64,000 nt of DNA from Plut-88900 sp963668115 (GTDB lineage: Bacteria; Chloroflexota; Dehalococcoidia; Plut-88900). The DNA is taken from positions 2,108,001-2,172,000 of the forward strand of contig OY764147.1 in the NCBI GenBank assembly GCA_963668115.1, written 5' to 3'. The position numbers and the translations under genes were made by a program. Each line of letters begins with the position of its first letter. Position 1 is the stretch's first letter. The notes under the pieces were generated by a model. It did no database searches. It was not told the origin of the DNA and saw only the letters and a list, made by a program, of their open reading frames with translations. Shown here one piece after another: positions 46,911-55,683 of this stretch.

Positions 46911-48154
46911 GCCCCGGCCTGCCTTCCTTTCTTTCGTTCGTGTTCCGGCGGTCGCTGCCCAACGACTACCTGACGGCCCAGCTGGAAAAGGCATGTGCGA
47001 GGGATATCTGTGCCATCTGCACTTTCGAAGGGGAAGCGCGTTACAACTGGATTTGGAGCTTCCTGTGGGAGCATGTGAACGACCCCGACATCCGGGAGGA
47101 ATTCATAGGGGTCGGGGGGATGTGTCGGGCGGACCTGTGGCGCTCGGTAGAGGTGGCGCGGAACGTAATCAAGAACTCGCTGGGTGTGGCGATGGTGTTC
47201 CAGCACCTGGTGAAGGTGGTTACGCGGGCGCTGGAGAGTGGGCGTTCTGGGGAAACGTGGATTGGGACGGCGCCGTGGAGATTTGACCTGGGCCAAGGGT
47301 GCCAGGCGTGTGAGGCTGCCACCAAGGCTGGCAGGCGGGGCATGGCGCGCCTGCTGCTGGCGGCCAGTGTCGACAAGCCACCCAAGTGGCTCAAGTCTGC
47401 ATTTCCGCTGTGCCGGGAGCATTTCGAGGGGATGTTGTCAGTGGGGCGTCGAGCTGAAGCGCGGTCCCGGCTCTACGAGCTTCAGAATGCGGGTCTATCG
47501 AGAGGGGCAGGGGATAGGCGGGTGGAGGCGGCGATTCTGCCTGTTCCAGGTCTATTTCCGGTACCGATAAGGTCGGAGAGCATTTACGTCAACGCCTCGG
47601 AGAGGTGCCCGGTGTGTGAGCGGCTGGAACGGTCGGAGGGGGATTTGGCTGTTCCAGAGTCGGGGCGGGTGGGGCTTTGCCTGGCACACTACAGAGGGAC
47701 CAAGTCAACGGGCAGCAGGCTCTTTGCCCATCTTGATCCTGCGGAGGAGTCGGGGGGGCAGGGTGAGGTAGATGACTGTCCAATGTGTTTGCAACGGAGA
47801 GAGCTGGAGGAGCGGGCGCTGGAGGAGGCAGTATCCCAGATCAAGGACTTTGGGGCACGGGACCTGTTTTGCCTGAGACATCTGACATGGGCTCTCAGGG
47901 AGACGGGTGGGGTGTTTCTGAAGGACCAGGTAGAGAGGTTGAATACGCTGATCGGGGAGCTGGACGATTTCATTGCGCTGCACGATTACAGGTACGGGAG
48001 ACAGCCAGCGGAGAACCCCGACTCGCCATACAGGTGGGCGCTGCGGTTCCTGTCGTCGGAGCCGAGTGTCTATGCTCATCACCTGTCGTCGGGTGGGTCG
48101 GAGAGGTTTCTGCCGTCGAGGCGGGGAAACCTGGCGTCGGGGAGGCGTTCTTGA
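46907..48154 (+). CDS. conserved protein with four Cys/His modules (DUF6062-like)
   Basis: 415 residues from GTG 46907. Its main feature is four repeats of a C-x-x-C ... C-x-x-H type module: CAIC...MCRAD (here Asp replaces His), CQAC...LCREH, CPVC...LCLAH and CPMC...FCLRH. Each repeat spans about 35-45 residues, then a helical stretch. The pattern suggests repeated metal-binding modules; it resembles DUF6062-type proteins, function unknown. Translational coupling to CoA-transferase copy 3 suggests a linked role. The first module's missing His is a real difference from the others. Confidence 0.65.
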   Translation: MSPGLPSFLSFVFRRSLPNDYLTAQLEKACARDICAICTFEGEARYNWIWSFLWEHVNDPDIREEFIGVGGMCRADLWRSVEVARNVIKNSLGVAMVFQHLVKVVTRALESGRSGETWIGTAPWRFDLGQGCQACEAATKAGRRGMARLLLAASVDKPPKWLKSAFPLCREHFEGMLSVGRRAEARSRLYELQNAGLSRGAGDRRVEAAILPVPGLFPVPIRSESIYVNASERCPVCERLERSEGDLAVPESGRVGLCLAHYRGTKSTGSRLFAHLDPAEESGGQGEVDDCPMCLQRRELEERALEEAVSQIKDFGARDLFCLRHLTWALRETGGVFLKDQVERLNTLIGELDDFIALHDYRYGRQPAENPDSPYRWALRFLSSEPSVYAHHLSSGGSERFLPSRRGNLASGRRS

Positions 48155-48218
48155 CATGGGCGCACTGTGCTTCCTAAAATCTTGAAAGAGGACAGCCAAA
48201 CAACACTGGACGAAAGCT

Positions 48219-48566
48219 ATGACTACCGCGCCACCGCTACCAACAATTCACGTGACCGAGCAGGCCGCAAAGCAGATGATGAAACTTGCTTCCAAGGAGG
48301 GTTACGACGACTTTGGCCTCCGAATGTCGGTCAAGGGCGGCGGCTGCTCAGGGCTGACGTACAAGCTGGGCTTCGCCGAGACGCCGAAAAAGGACGACAA
48401 GGTTATCGAGGAGCACGGGGTAAAGCTGTTCGTGGACTTCAAGAGCATGTTCTATCTCGGTGGTACGGTCCTGGACTTCTCCGGCGGATTGAACGGCAAG
48501 GGTTTCGAGTTCACGAACCCGAATGCCAAGACTACGTGCGGGTGCGGGAACTCGTTCTCGGTGTAG
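48219..48566 (+). CDS. iscA: iron-sulfur cluster assembly protein, IscA/HesB family
   Basis: A-type Fe-S carrier, 115 residues. The three ligand cysteines are in GGGCSGLTY and CGCGNSFSV; the start IHVTEQAAKQMMKLA is typical. Starts after a GAAAGAGGAC ribosome site. A terminator follows at 48595. The last 29 codons, with the terminator, are repeated at 49363-49512. The nearby ygfZ gene, also involved in Fe-S protein maintenance, fits this role. Confidence 0.95.
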   Translation: MTTAPPLPTIHVTEQAAKQMMKLASKEGYDDFGLRMSVKGGGCSGLTYKLGFAETPKKDDKVIEEHGVKLFVDFKSMFYLGGTVLDFSGGLNGKGFEFTNPNAKTTCGCGNSFSV

Positions 48567-48632
48567 ACGCAAGCCACATAGACTAGGCTACTCGGGGGTC
48601 TTCCGGTTGATAGGAAGGCCCCTTTCTTCTAC
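48480..48632. repeat. iscA 3' end plus terminator, direct repeat 1
   Basis: About 150 bases matching 49363-49514 in the same orientation at roughly 95% by eye. It brackets the hicAB pair. Confidence 0.85.
48595..48628 (+). terminator. rho-independent terminator of iscA
   Basis: Stem GGGGTCTTCC (48595-48604) with GGAAGGCCCC (48613-48622), one G-T pair, loop of 8, then TTTCTT. Confidence 0.75.
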
Positions 48633-48817
48633 CATCTATTTCTCTGAGGTAGTGGAGGAGCTTGTCCCGTGACCCAGCCCACCAACCACTAAGATTCCGG
48701 ATGGGCGCTTAAGGCTGCACGCGAGAGCGCTCGTGTCGCGCCCTCGCCGAGGCAGGCGAGTGGGGAGAATTGGTGTGGACCGGAGTCGGCCTAAACTCTT
48801 ACTAGATCCGGAAGCGT

Positions 48818-49069
48818 ATGGACATGACAAACGAGGGCGATGGAGTACGACAGGCTATATTGAGCGGCCGGTCGGATGCCAATATACGCTTCGACGACCT
48901 ATGCTCGTTCATGCTACGGTTGGGATTCGTTGAGCGGGTCAAGGGTAGTCATCACATCTTCAGAAAGGCAGGTGTCCGTGAACGGTTGAACATCCAGCGT
49001 GACGGAAGCCATGCCAAGCCTTACCAGGTGCGCCAAGTCAGACAGGCAATTCTCAGAAATAAACTTTAG
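48818..49069 (+). CDS. hicA: HicA-like toxin
   Basis: 83 residues. VKGSHHIFRKAGVRERLNIQ and KPYQVRQVRQAIL form the HicA core: catalytic His in G-S-H-H, then the second strand and C-terminal helix. The N-terminus is longer than in the other hicA (21795) by a segment that includes DDLCSFMLRLGFVE. ATG 48818 and ATG 48824 are both possible starts. A 12-base gap separates it from hicB. The pair lies between two copies of the iscA 3' end. Confidence 0.85.
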   Translation: MDMTNEGDGVRQAILSGRSDANIRFDDLCSFMLRLGFVERVKGSHHIFRKAGVRERLNIQRDGSHAKPYQVRQVRQAILRNKL

Positions 49070-49080
49070 GGAGGGGGGCG

Positions 49081-49293
49081 ATGCACAAATACGAGGTCAT
49101 CATCTATTGGAGCAACGAAGACGGGGCATTCGTGGCGGAAGTTCCCGAGCTTCCCGGATGCGCGGCCCACGGAGATACCCAACAAGCAGCCCTGGAGGAG
49201 ATTGGACAAGCTATAGATCTGTGGCTGGAAACGGCGCGAGAGTTTGGCGATTCGATCCCCGAACCGAAGGGTGAACGCCTGATGCTGGCGTAA
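49081..49293 (+). CDS. hicB: HicB-like antitoxin
   Basis: 70 residues: VIIYWSNEDGAFVAEVPELP, GCAAHGDTQQAALEEI, helix QAIDLWLETAREFGD, then a short end PEPKGERLMLA. This is the short HicB form without a separate DNA-binding domain. Preceded by GGGAGGGG. Cognate antitoxin of the upstream HicA. Confidence 0.88.
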   Translation: MHKYEVIIYWSNEDGAFVAEVPELPGCAAHGDTQQAALEEIGQAIDLWLETAREFGDSIPEPKGERLMLA

Positions 49294-49362
49294 GGACTCG
49301 CTATGGACGCCTCTCCCGAAGAAGTGGAATGGGCTTGAGGCTCTTGGCGTGTTTCATTCTCA

Positions 49363-49449
49363 TCCGGCGGATTGAACGGCAAGGGTTTCGAGTTCACGAA
49401 CCCGAACGCCAAGACGACGTGCGGGTGCGGGAACTCCTTCTCGGTGTAG
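49363..49449 (+). pseudogene. iscA 3' fragment
   Basis: The last 28 codons of iscA in frame to the stop (SGGLNGKGFEFTNPNAKTTC, CGCGNSFSV), without any upstream part. The amino acids are the same as in the intact gene over this stretch; the few base differences in the coding part are silent. Confidence 0.9.
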
Positions 49450-49477
49450 GCGCAAGCCACATAGACGAGGCGACTCG

Positions 49478-49512
49478 GGGGTCTTCCGGTTGATAGGAAG
49501 GCCCCTTTCTTT
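49478..49512 (+). terminator. duplicated terminator copy
   Basis: Stem GGGGTCTTCC (49478-49487) and GGAAGGCCCC (49496-49505), then TTTCTTTTAG. Same hairpin as after iscA; here it ends the hicAB unit. Confidence 0.75.
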
Positions 49513-49538
49513 TAGGATTTGATATACAAATCCCCGGG

Positions 49539-50555
49539 ATGACGAGTGCCATGACACAAACGGCAGACTTTACATCAACTGATATGGCCCTGCGTGCCGC
49601 AGAGGAGTCCGCGGCGGTGGCTCGGCCGCCGATGCCCGGCGTGCTGCGGATGACGGGAGAGGATGCGCTGGACCTGGTGGACCGGCTTTCGACGAATGAG
49701 GTTGTTGAGAGGCCGGCAGGGTCGGGGGTGGCGACGGTGTTGACGACGAACAAGGGACGGGTGGTGGACCTGCTGACGGTACTTTACATGGCCGACCACT
49801 GGCTAGTCCTGACGTCTCCTGGGAACCAGCAGAAGGTGATCGACTGGATTGAGGAGTTCACATTCGGGGAGGAGATAGAGTTAGAGGACGTGACTGAGGA
49901 GAAGGGGGTGGTCATGGTGGTCGGGCCCAGGGCGGGGGACAAGGTGAGAGAAGTATCGGGGGAGGATGTGAGTGAACTTTTGGCCTATCAGTGCATTGAG
50001 GCTACGATGGCGGGGGTGGAAGTGATTATTTACGGGGGTGGGGTGGGGTTGGAGGGGACGCTTAACGTAATTGCACCCTCGGGTGGGGTGGAAGCCGTAA
50101 GCTCGGCGTTGGTGGGGGTGGGGGCAGTGGAGATGGGTGCGGAGACATACGAAGTGTTCCGCGTCGGGGCGGGGGTGCCGGTGTTCGGCGCGGAATTGGG
50201 GGAAGAAGTAAACCCGCTGGAAGCAGGGCTCTGGGAGGCAGTGAGCTTCACCAAGGGCTGCTACGTGGGCCAGGAGGTCGTGGCGCGGCTGAACACCTAC
50301 GAGAAGGTGAAGCGATACCTGTCCACGCTGAGCTTTGAAGACGGCGCAGCGCCGGAGCCCGGGACAACCTTGACAGTTGATGGGAAGGAAGTGGGGAAGA
50401 TCACGTCGGTGGCGCCGGTGGCGGTGTCGGGGCGGAGGGCTGCGCTGGGGTACGTGAGGAAGAAGTACGCGGAGCCGGGTGCGACTTTGACAGTTGAAAC
50501 CGGTGACGTCCCGACGGTGTGTGAGTTTGTGGAGAGGGTCGGGAGGCGGGAGTAG
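49539..50555 (+). CDS. ygfZ: YgfZ/GcvT-like folate-binding protein
   Basis: 338 residues, tetrahydrofolate-binding aminomethyltransferase fold. The diagnostic YgfZ motif KGCYVGQEVVAR is present near residue 233. The N-terminal LRMTGEDALDLVDRLSTNEV and the C-terminal beta domain (GTTLTVDGKEVGKITS) fit. YgfZ proteins help build or repair Fe-S clusters, which agrees with iscA just upstream. ATG 49539 or the ATG four codons later could be the start. Confidence 0.9.
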   Translation: MTSAMTQTADFTSTDMALRAAEESAAVARPPMPGVLRMTGEDALDLVDRLSTNEVVERPAGSGVATVLTTNKGRVVDLLTVLYMADHWLVLTSPGNQQKVIDWIEEFTFGEEIELEDVTEEKGVVMVVGPRAGDKVREVSGEDVSELLAYQCIEATMAGVEVIIYGGGVGLEGTLNVIAPSGGVEAVSSALVGVGAVEMGAETYEVFRVGAGVPVFGAELGEEVNPLEAGLWEAVSFTKGCYVGQEVVARLNTYEKVKRYLSTLSFEDGAAPEPGTTLTVDGKEVGKITSVAPVAVSGRRAALGYVRKKYAEPGATLTVETGDVPTVCEFVERVGRRE

Positions 50556-50557
50556 GG

Positions 50558-52654
50558 CTAGCGGGTCGGGAGGCCGAAGGTCTTGAGGTTGGCCTCCAGG
50601 ACGGCGGAGTCGTTGGTGGGGAGCGCGCAGGTGTTTCCGGCGCAGACATAGGCCTGGGGCCCGACTTCCCTGGACATCATGCCCTGTACTGCGGGTGGGA
50701 GGAGGGAGGGGTCGCTCTTGTCGGGGTCGTACAAGGAGACGATCTTGTGGGGCCGGTAGGTTGCGAGGGCCTTCTTCCAGAGGGTTAGGGTGAGGGGGTC
50801 TGAGTCGGAGCCGACGATTACGGCGTGGGCGGGGGGGTTGAGGTGCTGGTCGAGGGCGAGGAAGTAGGTGCTGGCGAAGAGGCCGTACTGGCCGGCGGTC
50901 GGGCCGAAGAGTTTCAAGATCTGCTCAGCCCTCTCCCTATATTCCGCCCCATGGGTGAGATAGTAGAGCCTATCGAGGGTGAGGGCGGCTACGGAGTTGG
51001 TACCGGGGGTGGGGGAGTCCTGGATGGGCTTATCTGCTTCTTCCAGGCCGACCGAGCCCCGCTTGAAATCCGCCAGATCGAAGAAGCCGCCTTCGATGTC
51101 GTCCCAGAAGTGCTCGATGGTGAAGTCCATCAGCTCCTGGGCAAGGGTGAGGTATCGGGGGTCGGCGGTGGCTTCGTGGGCGTCGAGGAAGGCTCGGGCC
51201 ATGTGGACTTGGTCGTCGAGGAGGCCGTCGACCTTGGCTTCGCCATCAACGAGGCTGTGGTAAAAACCCCGACCGGGCTTGTAAGCCTCATCTATGAGCC
51301 GGTCGATAGCCTTCAGGGCTGAATCGCGACAACTTTCCAGCCCCAGCGCCTTGTAGGCTTCCAGATGGGCCGAGGCCATCATGCCGTTCCATCCGGAGTA
51401 AACGGTGGCGTCCACGTAGGGTTCGGGTCTGAGGGCTCGGGCTTCAAGCAGTGACTGTTTAGCGGCGGCGATGCGTTCGGTGACGTAGTCTTCTTCGAGG
51501 TCAAGGCGTTGGGCAATGGCGTCGGGGGAGGCGTCTACGAAGAGGACGTTCTTTGCGGGGTTGTGGTGCATTTCGCCGCGGGGCTCGACGTTGTAGTGGA
51601 GGGAGATGATACGGGCGTCCTCGGGTGGGAGGGCCTGTTCAACCTCTTTCAGGGTCCATGTGAAATAGTCGCCGTCGTCATCGAGTCCGACGTCGGCATC
51701 CTGGCTGGCGTAGAAGCCGCCGCGGTCGGGGTCGGAGGCGACCTCGGAGACCCATGTAACTATTCCCTCGGCGACCTCCCTGAACAGGGCCGATCCCGTG
51801 GCCTGGTAAGCGTGGGTGTAGTTCCGAAGTAGCTCCGAGTTGTCGTAGGACATCTTCTCGAAATGGGGGACTATCCAGCGTTCGTCGACGGAATAGCGAT
51901 GAAAGCCGCCGCCAAGCTGGTCGTAGACGCCGCCGAGGGCCATCTTGTCCAGGGTCTTGTTGATCATTATGTTCAGCCAGTCCTCGCCGGTGACGTAGTG
52001 TCGGGCGAGGGCTAGTTCAATGGCGGAGGTGTGGGGGAATTTCGGGGCGCGGCCAAATCCGCCGTGGACTATGTCGAAGCCTTGACCTATGGCCTCGAGG
52101 GCAGCATCGATGGCCGAGTCCCGGAGCACGTGGCCGTCCTCGCCCTGGACGCTCAACTTGCCGAGGTGCTCCTTAATCTTGCGGGCGTTTTCCAGGGCCG
52201 AGGGCCGGTCGTCCCTGTAGAGGTCGCTGATGCGGGCCAGGAGGGTCTTGTAGCCGGGCCTGCCGTGCATGTCGTTTTTGGGGAAGTAGGTGCCGCCGTA
52301 GAAGACCTGGCCCTTGTCGGTGAGGAAGGCGGTTAGGGGCCAGCCGCCCTGGCCCGTGATGGCGCCGACAGCGCCCTGGTAGCGGCGGTCGACCTCGGGC
52401 CTTTCGTCCCGGTCGACCTTAACGGCGATAAAGCGGTCGTTGATGATGGCGGCGACTTCGGGGTCTTCGTAACTCTCGCGGTCCATGACGTGGCACCAAT
52501 GGCACCATACTGCTCCGATGTCTAGGAGTACGGGCTTGTTCTGTCGGGTGGCGAGGCGGAAGGGCTCGTCGCCCCACGGGTGCCAGTCGATAGGCTGGTG
52601 AGCGGCGCTTTTGAGGTAGGCGCTGGACTCTTGGGCTAGGCGGTTGGTGGTCAT
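50558..52654 (-). CDS. thioredoxin-domain protein of the YyaL/SSP411 (DUF255) family
   Basis: 698 residues. The N-terminal thioredoxin-like domain opens NRLAQESSAYLKSAAHQPIDW and has the redox motif WCHWCHVM near residues 50-57. The rest is an (alpha/alpha)6 barrel-like region (GGVYDQLGGGFHRYSVDERW and later WNGMMASAHLEAY) resembling N-acylglucosamine epimerase folds. Complete in length. Cellular role in bacteria is unclear. Convergent with ygfZ, 2 bases between stops. Confidence 0.93.
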   Translation of the reverse strand: MTTNRLAQESSAYLKSAAHQPIDWHPWGDEPFRLATRQNKPVLLDIGAVWCHWCHVMDRESYEDPEVAAIINDRFIAVKVDRDERPEVDRRYQGAVGAITGQGGWPLTAFLTDKGQVFYGGTYFPKNDMHGRPGYKTLLARISDLYRDDRPSALENARKIKEHLGKLSVQGEDGHVLRDSAIDAALEAIGQGFDIVHGGFGRAPKFPHTSAIELALARHYVTGEDWLNIMINKTLDKMALGGVYDQLGGGFHRYSVDERWIVPHFEKMSYDNSELLRNYTHAYQATGSALFREVAEGIVTWVSEVASDPDRGGFYASQDADVGLDDDGDYFTWTLKEVEQALPPEDARIISLHYNVEPRGEMHHNPAKNVLFVDASPDAIAQRLDLEEDYVTERIAAAKQSLLEARALRPEPYVDATVYSGWNGMMASAHLEAYKALGLESCRDSALKAIDRLIDEAYKPGRGFYHSLVDGEAKVDGLLDDQVHMARAFLDAHEATADPRYLTLAQELMDFTIEHFWDDIEGGFFDLADFKRGSVGLEEADKPIQDSPTPGTNSVAALTLDRLYYLTHGAEYRERAEQILKLFGPTAGQYGLFASTYFLALDQHLNPPAHAVIVGSDSDPLTLTLWKKALATYRPHKIVSLYDPDKSDPSLLPPAVQGMMSREVGPQAYVCAGNTCALPTNDSAVLEANLKTFGLPTR

Positions 52655-52719
52655 ACGAATCTGCTTGAGGGGAGGTTCGTGGAGGATGCTAACGGGCCCC
52701 GTCGGCGGTTACCCGACCT

Positions 52720-52995
52720 CTAATCATTGAAAGGAGGCCGCCTGGAAAGCCATATGTAAGGAGTCGAGTGGCTGACCCTGACGGCCCATGTCATGGCTTC
52801 GGGGTGACGGTTGAGGAGGCGGTTTGTGGCGTCGGCATCACGGATGTCGACCTCATAGTCTCCGCTAAAGACATCAATCACTACAAATTTTCCGTTCTCT
52901 CGGGGCTCGACCTGGGCGCGGATGTTTTGCTCGTAGAGTGCTGCGCCTCGAGCGGGGAGGTCGATGGGAATCGATTTCGACATGCTCAAACTCAT
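52720..52995 (-). CDS. conserved small hypothetical protein
   Basis: 91 residues: SIPIDLPARGAALYEQNIRA, then FVVIDVFSGDYEVDIRDADA and RHPEAMTWAVRVSH. I recognise it as a type often found in cyanobacteria and Chloroflexota but cannot name a function. A start at ATG 52983 (MSKSIPIDLP) is also possible; neither has a clear ribosome site. Confidence 0.65.
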   Translation of the reverse strand: MSLSMSKSIPIDLPARGAALYEQNIRAQVEPRENGKFVVIDVFSGDYEVDIRDADATNRLLNRHPEAMTWAVRVSHSTPYIWLSRRPPFND

Positions 52996-53093
52996 ATGGC
53001 TATGCTAACACGCTGAAGCCTGCCAATTACAACCCCCGCATGTTGGGCGTGGAGGGGGAGAATGGTATATTACGCGCATAGGAGGGCACCTTG

Positions 53094-53879
53094 ATGAACA
53101 ACCACAAGAACCCTGCGGGATTCAGGGCCGAGACGCGGTCGGGGGCTTTTGCGGGGGTGACGGCGGGCGTCGCGCCCGGATACACGCAGGCGAACCTGGC
53201 AATTCTGCCGAAGGAGTATGCGTTCGACTTCCTGCTGTTCTGCCAGCGCAACCGGAAGCCTTGCCCGCTGATCGAGGTGTTGGAGCCGGGGCAGACCGAG
53301 CCTCGGGCCTCGGCGCCGGGGGCGGACATTCGAACGGACCTGCCTTTGTATCGGGTGTACAGGGACGGCGTGCTGGAGGCGGAGGTGCCGGACATTGCCG
53401 AATACTGGAGCGACGACCTGGCGTCGTTCCTGCTGGGGTGCAGCTTCACATTCGAGGAAGCGTTGATGCGGGCGCAGATCCCTATGCGCCACATCGAGCA
53501 GGGGTCCAACGTGTCCATGTACGTGACCAACATGGAGACCCAGAGCGCGGGTGTGTTTTCGGGGCCGATGGTTGTGAGCATGAGGCCTATAGCCCATTCG
53601 CAGGTGGTTAAGGCGGTGCAGGTAACGTCTCGGTACCCGGACGTGCACGGGGCACCGATCCATGTCGGGGACCCGGGGGCGATCGGGATAAAGGACATTT
53701 CGAAGCCCGACTACGGGGACCCCGTGGAGTTCAAGGAGAACGAGACGCCGGTGTTCTGGGCCTGCGGGGTCACGCCGCAAGCCGTAGCTGAGAAGTCCCG
53801 GCCGTCGCTGATGATCACCCATGCGCCGGGCTACATGTTCGTGACGGACATACCGAACGAGACGACGGCGGCGCTGTAG
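53094..53879 (+). CDS. DUF1445 hydro-lyase-like protein (D-glutamate cyclase, N-terminal type)
   Basis: 261 residues, UPF0317/DUF1445 family. Landmarks: GFRAETRSGAFAGVTAGVAP, FLLGCSFTFEEAL, FSGPMVVSMRP, and near the end VFWACGVTPQAV and ITHAPGYMFVTD. In the mitochondrial D-glutamate cyclase a DUF1445-like part is fused to a DUF4392 part; here the two are adjacent genes 11 bases apart. Strong AGGAGG ribosome site before ATG 53094. A -10 (TATATT, about 53064) suggests a promoter here. Role in converting D-glutamate to 5-oxoproline is inferred from that arrangement. Confidence 0.85.
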   Translation: MNNHKNPAGFRAETRSGAFAGVTAGVAPGYTQANLAILPKEYAFDFLLFCQRNRKPCPLIEVLEPGQTEPRASAPGADIRTDLPLYRVYRDGVLEAEVPDIAEYWSDDLASFLLGCSFTFEEALMRAQIPMRHIEQGSNVSMYVTNMETQSAGVFSGPMVVSMRPIAHSQVVKAVQVTSRYPDVHGAPIHVGDPGAIGIKDISKPDYGDPVEFKENETPVFWACGVTPQAVAEKSRPSLMITHAPGYMFVTDIPNETTAAL

Positions 53880-53890
53880 GCGGCAAATAC

Positions 53891-54742
53891 ATGACTATAG
53901 AAGACATCATCCTGAGCCGAGACACACGGGGAGTTTCCCGCCTGAGACGCAGGCTGCCCGCCGACTTCTGCCGTCGGGCGGCGCAGTGCGTGCTGGAGTC
54001 CGAGGGGCCGGTGTTGATCCTAACGGGCTTCTACGTGAAGGGGTCCTGGGAGACGGACGGACCACCCGGGGCGGTGACGATAGGCCGGGCGCTGGAGGCG
54101 CTGGGCCGGAAGGTGCTCTACGTGACGGACGGTGCGGCGCCGATGCTGCGGAAGCTGGTGGGCGGACCCAAGAAGAAGGTCAGGGAGTTTCCAATCACGG
54201 GTCACGAGGCGAGCAAGATCGAGTCCAGAGGCATCCTGACCGAGATGAAGCCGGGGTTGGCAATCTCCATAGAGCGGTGCGGGATGACCCGGGAGTCGAA
54301 GCTGTACCTGAACATGAGGGGAGTGGACATTTCGGAGAACACGGCCAAACTGGACTACCTTTTCCAGCGCGTGGACAGGACCGTGGCGATAGGGGACGGG
54401 GGCAACGAGATAGGGATGGGGTCGGTGTACGACCATATTCCGGCGGTCTCCACGCTGGCGCCCGACCCGGCGACGACGCCCGCCGAGCACCTGATAATCG
54501 CCAGTGTGTCCAACTGGGGAGGCTATGGCCTGGTGGCCTGCCTTTCGATGCTGACGGGGAAGGACCTGCTCCCGACAGCGGAGGAGGAGTTCGCAATGGT
54601 GAAGAAGTGGGTAGACGCGGGCGGGGTGGACGGCATCTCGGGGGAGAAGGTGTATACGGTCGACAACATGGAGGCCGGCCACACGGCGGAAATCCTGGCG
54701 AAGATAGGGCGTGAAGTCTCGGCGGCGAGGGCGGCGGCATGA
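53891..54742 (+). CDS. DUF4392 protein (D-glutamate cyclase, C-terminal type)
   Basis: 283 residues. LILTGFYVKGSWETDGPPGA is the family hallmark near residues 42-61; RVDRTVAIGDGGNEIGMGSV near residue 165 is another. It is the second part of the split D-glutamate cyclase-like pair. The stop overlaps the ATG of the next gene by four bases (ATGA), so it is coupled to the BtuF-like gene. Confidence 0.88.
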   Translation: MTIEDIILSRDTRGVSRLRRRLPADFCRRAAQCVLESEGPVLILTGFYVKGSWETDGPPGAVTIGRALEALGRKVLYVTDGAAPMLRKLVGGPKKKVREFPITGHEASKIESRGILTEMKPGLAISIERCGMTRESKLYLNMRGVDISENTAKLDYLFQRVDRTVAIGDGGNEIGMGSVYDHIPAVSTLAPDPATTPAEHLIIASVSNWGGYGLVACLSMLTGKDLLPTAEEEFAMVKKWVDAGGVDGISGEKVYTVDNMEAGHTAEILAKIGREVSAARAAA

Positions 54743-55677
54743 AGATCTGTTCACTACTGCCAAGTAGCACCGAAATAGTGTTCGCCCTGGGGCTGGGGGA
54801 CTCGCTGGTCGGGGTCACGCACGAGTGCGACTACCCGGCGGAGACTGCGGGCATCCCGTCGGTGACTTCAAGCGTGGTGAACGGGGAGTCGATGAGCGGC
54901 AAGGACATCCACGATGCGATCACGGGCCTGGTGCATGGCGGAAGCAGCATCTACAACCTGAACCAGGAACTGCTGGACGAGGCCGGCCCCGATCTTATCC
55001 TCACCCAGGAATTGTGCGACGTATGCGCGGTGTCCTACCAGCAGGTCGAGACAGCGGCATCGATGCTGCAATGCGACACCCGGGTGGTCTCCCTGGAGCC
55101 GAGCTCCGTAGGTGAGATACTGGACACTATCAGGATAGTGGGGGAGATGGCGGGGGTTGAGGGTCGGGCGGAGGAGGTGATAAGCGGGCTGAGGGCTCGG
55201 GTGGAACGGATAGAGAGAATAGCTTCTCAGGCCCAGAGCAAGCCTCGGGTGCTGTGCATGGAGTGGCTGGACCCCGTGTTCGTGGGGGGTCACTGGGTGC
55301 CGGAGATGGTGGCTATGGCGGGCGGGGAGGATAGCCTTGGCATTGCGGGCAGGCCTTCGTTCCAAGTCGACTGGCAGAGGATTGCGGAGTACAACCCCGA
55401 CCTGATAGTGGCGATGCCCTGCGGCTTTGGCGCGGGCCGGACGATGATGGAGATGGAGAAGACGGTCTTTCCCGACGAGTGGCACGGGCTGGATGCGGTA
55501 AAGAGGGGGGAGGTATACGTGGTGGATGGGTCGTCGTACTTCAACCGGCCCGGGCCCCGGGTGGTTGACGGGCTGGAGATACTGGCCCAGATTTTCCACC
55601 CGGAGCTGTTTTCGTCTGAAAGTGGGAAGTTCGGGGGGATGGTGAAGGCGCCATACCCGATTCGATCTGCGGGCTAG
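54739..55677 (+). CDS. BtuF-like cobalamin/metal-chelate binding protein without signal peptide
   Basis: 312 residues, class III periplasmic-binding-protein fold: ICSLLPSSTEIVFALGLGD, VGVTHECDYP, PDLILTQELCDVCAVSY, VVSLEPSSVGEILDTI, GRPSFQVDWQRIAEYNPDLI (in parts), and VYVVDGSSYFNRPGPRVVDG. No signal peptide or lipobox is visible, so it appears to be cytoplasmic; homologs of this sort are annotated as cobalamin-binding proteins. No permease or ATPase gene is beside it. Translationally coupled to the DUF4392 gene. Confidence 0.85.
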   Translation: MKICSLLPSSTEIVFALGLGDSLVGVTHECDYPAETAGIPSVTSSVVNGESMSGKDIHDAITGLVHGGSSIYNLNQELLDEAGPDLILTQELCDVCAVSYQQVETAASMLQCDTRVVSLEPSSVGEILDTIRIVGEMAGVEGRAEEVISGLRARVERIERIASQAQSKPRVLCMEWLDPVFVGGHWVPEMVAMAGGEDSLGIAGRPSFQVDWQRIAEYNPDLIVAMPCGFGAGRTMMEMEKTVFPDEWHGLDAVKRGEVYVVDGSSYFNRPGPRVVDGLEILAQIFHPELFSSESGKFGGMVKAPYPIRSAG

Positions 55678-55683
55678 GGCGTC

